From Armatimonadota bacterium (GTDB taxonomy: Bacteria; Armatimonadota; UBA5829; DTJY01), in NCBI GenBank assembly GCA_017993055.1, contig JAGONM010000030.1, positions 2,173 to 46,211 of the forward strand: a DNA stretch of 44,039 nucleotides. Direction: 5' to 3'. Below are positions 39,248-44,039 of this stretch, piece by piece. Under the pieces are notes generated by a model that saw only the letters and a program-made list of their open reading frames with translations, was not told where the DNA came from and made no database searches. The translations under genes and the position numbers were made by a program. Within the stretch, counting starts at the first letter, position 1. Each line of letters begins with the position of its first letter.

Positions 39248-39571
39248 CTAGAGGTGAGGCGAGATTTTGGCCATGATTCCGGCCTTGGGCATCATGCCGA
39301 TCAACTGCTCCACGATGTCGCCGTTCTTGAAGAGGATGAGCGTAGGGATGCTCATGATGCCGTACTTCGCGGCGACCGACGGCGCCTTGTCGGTGTCCAG
39401 CTTGACGACTTTCAGCTTGCCGGCGTTCTCCTCCGCGATTTCGTCCACGGTAGGCGCGAGCGCTCTGCAGGGACCGCACCATTCGGCCCAGAAATCAACG
39501 AGTACGGGAATCTCGGACTGAAGCACTTCCTTCTCGAAGTTGTCGGCGGTGACCGCTTGGGCGTTGCTCAT
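39248..39571 (-). CDS. trxA: thioredoxin
   Basis: A 107-residue thioredoxin that reduces disulfides in cytoplasmic proteins. The active site WAEWCGPCRA has Cys32 and Cys35. The cis-proline loop MSIPTLILF and the overall length are standard. There is no signal peptide. The ATG follows GAGGAG. Its own promoter lies at 39622-39650 and transcription is convergent with nothing downstream except the ABC ATPase promoter region. Confidence 0.96.
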   Translation of the reverse strand: MSNAQAVTADNFEKEVLQSEIPVLVDFWAEWCGPCRALAPTVDEIAEENAGKLKVVKLDTDKAPSVAAKYGIMSIPTLILFKNGDIVEQLIGMMPKAGIMAKISPHL

Positions 39572-39621
39572 TGTAGACTCCTCCTGAACTACCGATCCCG
39601 TGCGCCGGGCGGTTGAAGCTC

Positions 39622-39650
39622 ATTGTATTGCAGACCCTGGGGCTTGTCAA
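39622..39650 (-). promoter_or_regulatory. promoter of trxA
   Basis: The minus strand has TTGACA (39650-39645), a 17-bp spacer and TACAAT (39627-39622), about 50 bp before the trxA start. Confidence 0.65.
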
Positions 39651-39701
39651 GGAATGGGAAGAATGGAGTACGCTGAGATCGAATATCGATGCTTCGCTTG
39701 G

Positions 39702-39731
39702 TTGACAAATTGCCTGCTCACTGGTCATATT
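39702..39731 (+). promoter_or_regulatory. possible promoter of the PEP-CTERM operon
   Basis: TTGACA at 39702-39707 is followed after 18 bp by CATATT (39726-39731). The -35 is perfect, the -10 weak. An RTCGAY site (39685) lies just upstream. Confidence 0.45.
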
Positions 39732-39760
39732 GACAGGTAGACACTGCCACTGTGTTCGGC

Positions 39761-39802
39761 TAACGCTGAGATTGGGTATATATACCTGGATAGTCAGCGC
39801 TA
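39761..39802. promoter_or_regulatory. nested dyad (operator or RNA hairpin) before the PEP-CTERM gene
   Basis: TAACGCTGA and TCAGCGCTA form a 9-bp dyad with one mismatch around an inner perfect 12-bp palindrome GGTATATATACC (39775-39786). It lies 28 bp upstream of the start codon, in the proposed leader. It could be a repressor site or a hairpin. Confidence 0.5.
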
Positions 39803-39829
39803 GGCATCGCATCGAACAGGAGGACTCAA

Positions 39830-40525
39830 ATGAATCTACGACAGATGTGCAAATTCTCGATGATTGTGTGTTGTGCCATGTTGTCGTTCGCGGCTGCCGC
39901 GCATGATGCAATTGCGGCAACCTACGACCTTCCAGTCGTCAGCACAGCGACGCTCATTGTCAGCCAACAAAACTACAGCAGGCTGGGAGAGCCAGGTGTG
40001 CCGCATGAGCTTCTTCTCAACCCTCAGAGTCTTCAGTTCGGCTATGATGCGGCAACCGATCTGGTGTACGAGAGTGTTATCGTGTTTGATAGAGCCGAAC
40101 TCGCGCCCTACTCCGCGGCCGCAGGATGGGTTGATCTTCACCTGACATCAGTATCGATGCCTACGACTAACGGCGGGTATGGCATGTGGAAGCTGGAACA
40201 GCCCCATGATGCCGTTGCAGATCTGTCTGATTTCCTCGGACAGCGTCTCTTCTTTTGTGAGGACGTCTGCGCACCGTATGGGGCTGAGTACTCCGCCTAC
40301 GTCGACATGCTGTCGGCTCCGGAAGGATACGAGGCCTGGATATTGAGTTCGTTTGGCTCCACAACCCCCGCTATCGTTGCAGGCGTAGGCAGCAGTATTG
40401 ACCCGGGAGGACCACACATGGTGTTACATGTCATCCCTGAGCCATCTTCACTGGTGTGTCTGGGCCTGGCGCTCTCGTCGTTAGCAGGTTCCGCCGCGTC
40501 GATGAGAAGGAGGGGCAGGAAATGA
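39830..40525 (+). CDS. PEP-CTERM sorting-signal protein
   Basis: A 231-residue exported protein. It has a signal peptide (residues 1-30) and a beta-rich domain with no family I recognise (SQQNYSRLGEPGVPHELLLN, VWIL-like strands). The C-terminal tail is a PEP-CTERM signal: IPEPSSL, a hydrophobic helix (VCLGLALSSLAGSAA) and an RRRGRK basic end, the substrate of an exosortase not in this window. The ATG follows AGGAGG. The stop overlaps the next start (ATGA), so the two products are translationally coupled. The gene uses the word RTCGAY three times, unlike the rest of the window. Confidence 0.85.
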   Translation: MNLRQMCKFSMIVCCAMLSFAAAAHDAIAATYDLPVVSTATLIVSQQNYSRLGEPGVPHELLLNPQSLQFGYDAATDLVYESVIVFDRAELAPYSAAAGWVDLHLTSVSMPTTNGGYGMWKLEQPHDAVADLSDFLGQRLFFCEDVCAPYGAEYSAYVDMLSAPEGYEAWILSSFGSTTPAIVAGVGSSIDPGGPHMVLHVIPEPSSLVCLGLALSSLAGSAASMRRRGRK

Positions 40526-43272
40526 GCGATGGACTCACCATTGCATGCGCACGGCATGAGAAGAGAGATCGGCAGCATGCTTTCCTCAGAGGACGGTCAC
40601 TGCGAGATCTCCTCTTTCTGGTGATCTGTGTTGTCGTGCTGTCAGCAGGTGCGCTGGCAGAAGACGACATCATCGACTCGGCGGCTGGGGGCATTGCGCC
40701 GCGTGCGTTGGCCGCCGTGCCTAGCCCGGTGATCACTTGCCCACCGGCTGGCTACAGGGTTCTGCCAGCATTTCCGCGCTTCTTCTGGTCATACGGGTGC
40801 GTTCCTACCGCTGGGGCCATGTTGGTCGGCTACTATGACAATGCGGGCTTTCCATGCATGTTCAGAAACGCTGACGATAGTGATGCTCTTTGCCCGACAG
40901 GCAACTACCCAAACGACAATGGTATCTTCCTGAAGTCCGGTGATGCTAGGAACAAGTACCCATCCCGTTGCTCGCTCAGCGCCACGGAGCAAGGTGTCCT
41001 CGGGCGGGAGACGTTCGGCCATGTCGACGACTACTACGTGGCGGAGTACAGCACGGAGGACCCTTACTACAGTAATACGCCGCCGATAGGCCCCAGATGG
41101 ACCCCGCACACGACTGACGACTGTGTGGCGGACTTCATGGGAACGAACATCTCACGCTTTCGGGGCCAGGTGGACGGCAGCTCCATGATCAGTTTCAGCG
41201 CGCTGGATGGGGCCATCAAGAGGTTCCTTCCTCCCAGATATCCATACACAAATCCTAGCAGTACACCCTACGCATATATTGATGCTATATATGGGCTGAG
41301 TGACTATATAGTACGCTTTGCCGGCTACCACTGTACAACTAGGACGGCTGGAGATCAGACGCAGTTCGATAGCGTCGCGGATTATTATAGCAGGACGGTT
41401 AAGGGTTACAAGAACGACGACAATGGTGTGACGGAGGAGGATATCGCGAATGAGATCGATGCTGGTCGGCCAGTCATCGCCACAGCAGTCATGTTGAACT
41501 CCGCGAACCAGGAAACGACGGGACGCCACTCGTTCCCGATCTTTGGCTACAAATGGGTGACTGAACAAGGGCAAGAGCGCCTGTGGATGCTGGCCTATGA
41601 TACTTGGTATGAGGACGCAGCCACTGGGACCAGTTATCGGACAATCAAGTTTCAAACGCCCGATGAGGCTGAGTACAATGTGGGCGGTCCCAGTTTCACT
41701 CGTGAGTCTGACGGACATAAGTGGAAGATCTACGGCTTCTCTTTCCTGAACATCAACAACAATGCGAGATGTCCCGTGCCACTGGGAACGAATGACAGCC
41801 CGAGCGGCACGTACGAGGATGAGTTCGATGTGGAGTTCTCCCTGCCGGGCAACTCACGCGTGCACTATGACGCCAAGGCGCCGACCCCTGCGTCCCCATA
41901 TGTGGCACTCGATGGGAACGGCGACGGAAGCCTGACTATCGACCACGACTGCACGATCAACTTCCGGACCTACCGCGACGCCACACCGCCGGACGGCTAC
42001 CTGGCAAGCGATGTGGTGAGCCGCGTATACTCGGTGTTCTCCGCCAATAAGAATCCCAAGCGCTGTGCCGACAGCACCAGCGTCACCCTGGTAAACGGCA
42101 TCGTGACCTATGTGGTAGACAGTGATACCTTCTACCTCGAAGAGCGCGACCGCAGGTTATTCGGGATCAGAGTGAGCAAGGCAAACCATGGCTTGTCTGT
42201 CGGCGACGAGGTGTCCGTCGTCGTCGGTTCGATTCTCACGGATACCAACTCAGAGCGCTACATCAGCGCCACATCGCTATCCACCACAACGCCGACTGCG
42301 ACGATCGACCCGCTCCTGGTTACCTGTGGGGTAGCGGGCGGCGGCGACTACCTGCCGGAGGGTGGATCGGGCACGGGCTACGGTCAACTCGGGGTCACCG
42401 GCGGGCATGGTATCAACACCGTAGGGCTGCTCGTCAGCCTGATCGGAACAGTGAGCCGCATCGGCTCGAACACCGTCACCGTCGACGACGGAAGCGCGGT
42501 TGTTGACGCAGACGACTATGCCGGGGTAGAGGTGTCCGCCAGTTCGGTGCCACAGGGCCTGGCGGTCGGCGACCCGGTTGTTGTCGAAGGCATCTGCAGC
42601 TTGCGAGCGCAGACGGGTACCGGAGACTTCTTCCCTCTGGTCCTGGCGACGAGCGTCACGGAAACGACGGCATCGATGGTCACGTCCGCGGATCCGGATG
42701 GACCGGTCAACATGTCATGGAACCTGCTCTCTCTGCCGGCGGTTCCGGAGGACCCTGACCCCGCCGATCTGTTCGACGAGTGCCCTGACTCTATTGCCGG
42801 CGGGAACCTGTACCGCTGGGACAACCCCGTCCAGAGCCTGTTTGCCTATGATAGCTGGACCCCCGACGAGTTTGGCAATCTGTTGATTGGCACGGGTTAC
42901 TGGCTGAACATCTGCGAAACGGACGAGAATCAGATATCCTATTCAGCGATCACCGACAATGACGATAGGGACGCGCTCATCAGTCTGCCATCGGCTGGGT
43001 GGGGAATCATCGGGTGCCCGTTCAGCTACCAAGTAAGCTTCGGCGATGTGCGGGTCACGGACGGCACGTATAGTCGAACGGTTGAAGAGGCTCGGGGCGA
43101 CGGAATGCTGAGCACTCTCATGTACTGGTGGAGCAGCTCGACACAAAGCTTGCATGACGCGGGGCTCGAAGACGATTATGCGGCCTCAACAGCTCTTGAC
43201 CCCTGGCACGGCTACTGGATCAACACGTTCAGAGATGATCTAGCCTTGATCGTACCCCATTCTGCGGAATAG
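40522..43272 (+). CDS. multidomain C39-like peptidase with OB-fold-like repeats
   Basis: A 916-residue exported protein. The ATG at 40522 overlaps the PEP-CTERM stop and has GGAGGGG upstream; earlier in-frame starts lie inside that gene. A hydrophobic segment (about 33-47) acts as signal or anchor. Residues about 70-430 form a C39-like cysteine peptidase: SYGCVPTAGAMLVGYYD carries the Cys, GRHSFPIFGY the probable His and AYDTWYED the Asp. Residues about 519-716 are OB-fold-like units with DDGSAVV, similar to the end of the NAGPA protein. The rest (about 725-916) holds two related modules, WNLLSLP...GYWLN and GWGIIGCPF...GYWIN. The substrate is unknown. It carries eight RTCGAY sites. Confidence 0.78.
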   Translation: MSDGLTIACARHEKRDRQHAFLRGRSLRDLLFLVICVVVLSAGALAEDDIIDSAAGGIAPRALAAVPSPVITCPPAGYRVLPAFPRFFWSYGCVPTAGAMLVGYYDNAGFPCMFRNADDSDALCPTGNYPNDNGIFLKSGDARNKYPSRCSLSATEQGVLGRETFGHVDDYYVAEYSTEDPYYSNTPPIGPRWTPHTTDDCVADFMGTNISRFRGQVDGSSMISFSALDGAIKRFLPPRYPYTNPSSTPYAYIDAIYGLSDYIVRFAGYHCTTRTAGDQTQFDSVADYYSRTVKGYKNDDNGVTEEDIANEIDAGRPVIATAVMLNSANQETTGRHSFPIFGYKWVTEQGQERLWMLAYDTWYEDAATGTSYRTIKFQTPDEAEYNVGGPSFTRESDGHKWKIYGFSFLNINNNARCPVPLGTNDSPSGTYEDEFDVEFSLPGNSRVHYDAKAPTPASPYVALDGNGDGSLTIDHDCTINFRTYRDATPPDGYLASDVVSRVYSVFSANKNPKRCADSTSVTLVNGIVTYVVDSDTFYLEERDRRLFGIRVSKANHGLSVGDEVSVVVGSILTDTNSERYISATSLSTTTPTATIDPLLVTCGVAGGGDYLPEGGSGTGYGQLGVTGGHGINTVGLLVSLIGTVSRIGSNTVTVDDGSAVVDADDYAGVEVSASSVPQGLAVGDPVVVEGICSLRAQTGTGDFFPLVLATSVTETTASMVTSADPDGPVNMSWNLLSLPAVPEDPDPADLFDECPDSIAGGNLYRWDNPVQSLFAYDSWTPDEFGNLLIGTGYWLNICETDENQISYSAITDNDDRDALISLPSAGWGIIGCPFSYQVSFGDVRVTDGTYSRTVEEARGDGMLSTLMYWWSSSTQSLHDAGLEDDYAASTALDPWHGYWINTFRDDLALIVPHSAE

Positions 43273-43280
43273 GACGAGGG

Positions 43281-43310
43281 CCCAGGTCACACGGGAACGC
43301 GGTGTCTGGG
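43281..43310 (+). terminator. hairpin after the C39 gene
   Basis: CCCAGGTCACAC and GGTGTCTGGG pair imperfectly 8 bp past the stop codon. No T-run follows, so it may be a Rho-type or weak terminator. Confidence 0.4.
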
Positions 43311-43330
43311 CAGCATCTCCCCGAATCTGA

Positions 43331-43336
43331 TATAAT
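43331..43336 (+). promoter_or_regulatory. -10 element of ychF
   Basis: A perfect TATAAT lies 75 bp before the ychF start. With an 18-bp spacer the -35 would be TGGGCA (43307-43312), a weak match. The start site would be near 43343. Confidence 0.45.
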
Positions 43337-43357
43337 CAGGGCAGATCAGCAGCAGGT

Positions 43358-43392
43358 ACGCGGGCAGCGGAGAGTGTCGTTGCCCGCGTTTT
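43358..43392 (+). promoter_or_regulatory. leader hairpin of ychF with a short T-run
   Basis: ACGCGGGCA and TGCCCGCGT make a perfect 9-bp stem with a 14-base loop, followed by TTT. Lying between the -10 and the start codon, it could attenuate ychF transcription, or terminate the upstream transcript. Confidence 0.4.
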
Positions 43393-43410
43393 CGCCCTTA
43401 GGAGACTGAC

Positions 43411-44039
43411 GTGAAGGTAGGAATCATCGGGCTGCCGGCGACCGGCAAGACAACCCTGTTCAACGCGCTCACCCACGGCGAGGCCCCCGTCACCGAGTTC
43501 AGCGGCAAGCGGTCGGAGGCTAACATCGGGACGATCACCGTACCCGATGCGCGGTTCGACCACATCGTCCAGGTCTGCAAGCCGAAGAAGGTCAGCCCGG
43601 CGCACATCGAGGTCATAGACGGCGCGGCGCCGATCGGGGTGGAGACGCAGAGAGGTTTCGGCACCGACTTCTTCACCGGCATCCGGGCCGTCGAGGCGCT
43701 GATCCACGTCGTACGCGCGTTCGAGACCGCCTCTCACCCCGCACCCGAGAACGGGCTCGATCCCCTGCGCGACGTCCGCAAGGTGAACGACGAACTGATG
43801 CTCGCCGACCTCACGCTGGTCGAGACGCGGATTGAGCGCATCGAGAAGGGCCTGCACGGCAAGAAGATCATCCCCGGCAGTCCGCAAACGATGGAGCTGG
43901 AACTGATGCAGAAGATCAGAGACCAGCTCGAGAACGAAAAGCCGCTCAAGGAACTCGACCTGTCGAACGACGAGGTCAAGATGATCCGCAGCTTCGACTT
44001 CCTTACTCTGAAGCCGATGATCATCGTCGCCAACGTCGG
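43411..44039 (+). CDS. ychF: YchF/OLA1 family ATPase, partial at the window edge
   Basis: The first 209 residues of a translation-factor-class P-loop NTPase that prefers ATP and associates with ribosomes. Seen: VKVGIIGLPATGKTTLFNAL (P-loop), RSEANIGTITVPD, and HIEVIDGAAPIG. The G3-type Asp lies in VIDGAAP, where the family has VDIAGLV, so this may be a divergent subfamily. The start is GTG with AGGAG 7 bases upstream. The frame is open to the end of the window. Val-Ile-Asp is coded GTCATAGAC, so the host RTCGAY avoidance resumes here. Confidence 0.9.
   Translation, partial: MKVGIIGLPATGKTTLFNALTHGEAPVTEFSGKRSEANIGTITVPDARFDHIVQVCKPKKVSPAHIEVIDGAAPIGVETQRGFGTDFFTGIRAVEALIHVVRAFETASHPAPENGLDPLRDVRKVNDELMLADLTLVETRIERIEKGLHGKKIIPGSPQTMELELMQKIRDQLENEKPLKELDLSNDEVKMIRSFDFLTLKPMIIVANV

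Overview
The window reads as a GC-rich, Gram-negative-type bacterial chromosome segment from a saccharolytic lineage. Twin-arginine and Sec-secreted sulfatases and glycosidases, two lipoproteins, a PEP-CTERM protein, FlgM with a c-di-GMP riboswitch, and a C-terminal tandem domain type that I associate with Armatimonadota-like and related uncultured groups fit an Armatimonadota, Hydrogenedentota or PVC-like organism. I cannot fix the phylum without a search. parB with an internal parS site, gyrB and the whole F-type ATP synthase operon in 17 kb suggest a position not far from the replication origin. No tRNA, rRNA, CRISPR array or intact insertion sequence was seen.

Layout. 0.2-4.5 kb (minus): a secreted sulfatase, a secreted clan GH-A-like protein and a uronate isomerase-like enzyme. 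4.6-6.9 kb (minus): a HTH-coiled-coil protein, ParB (with parS inside the gene) and FlgM behind a c-di-GMP-I riboswitch, a terminator-like element and a promoter. 7.4-15.1 kb (plus): promoter, atpZ-like, atpI-like, atpBEFHAGDC. Five of the operon's gaps carry dispersed repeats. 15.4-26.2 kb: a secreted transglutaminase-like protein, GH78 rhamnosidase, GyrB with a long acidic insert in the TOPRIM region, a secreted phosphodiester-glycosidase protein and a GH130 enzyme. 26.2-32 kb (minus): a methyltransferase, two lipoproteins and a large secreted protein with a discoidin-like domain. 32-36.7 kb (minus): a four-gene cluster of two tandem esterases and two tandem GH29 fucosidases. 36.7-39.6 kb (minus): a REP-associated transposase remnant, an RmlD-like reductase, a sugar-ABC ATPase and thioredoxin. 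39.7-43.3 kb (plus): a PEP-CTERM protein translationally coupled to a multidomain C39-like protease. 43.4 kb to the end (plus): ychF, cut by the window edge.

The secreted sulfatase, rhamnosidase, fucosidases, esterases, GH130 enzyme, uronate isomerase and shared-type sugar ABC ATPase together suggest growth on sulfated fucose-, rhamnose- and uronate-containing polysaccharides. They are scattered rather than organised as a SusC/D locus.

Two genome-level signals stand out. First, the palindromic word RTCGAY is nearly absent from about 40 kb (two sites) although YTCGAY is common, yet it occurs eleven times in the 3 kb PEP-CTERM/C39 block; this suggests a host-specific avoidance signature and a recently acquired block. 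Second, at least seven families of inverted or tandem repeats fill nearly every longer intergenic gap, and three genes take their stop codon from such a repeat.
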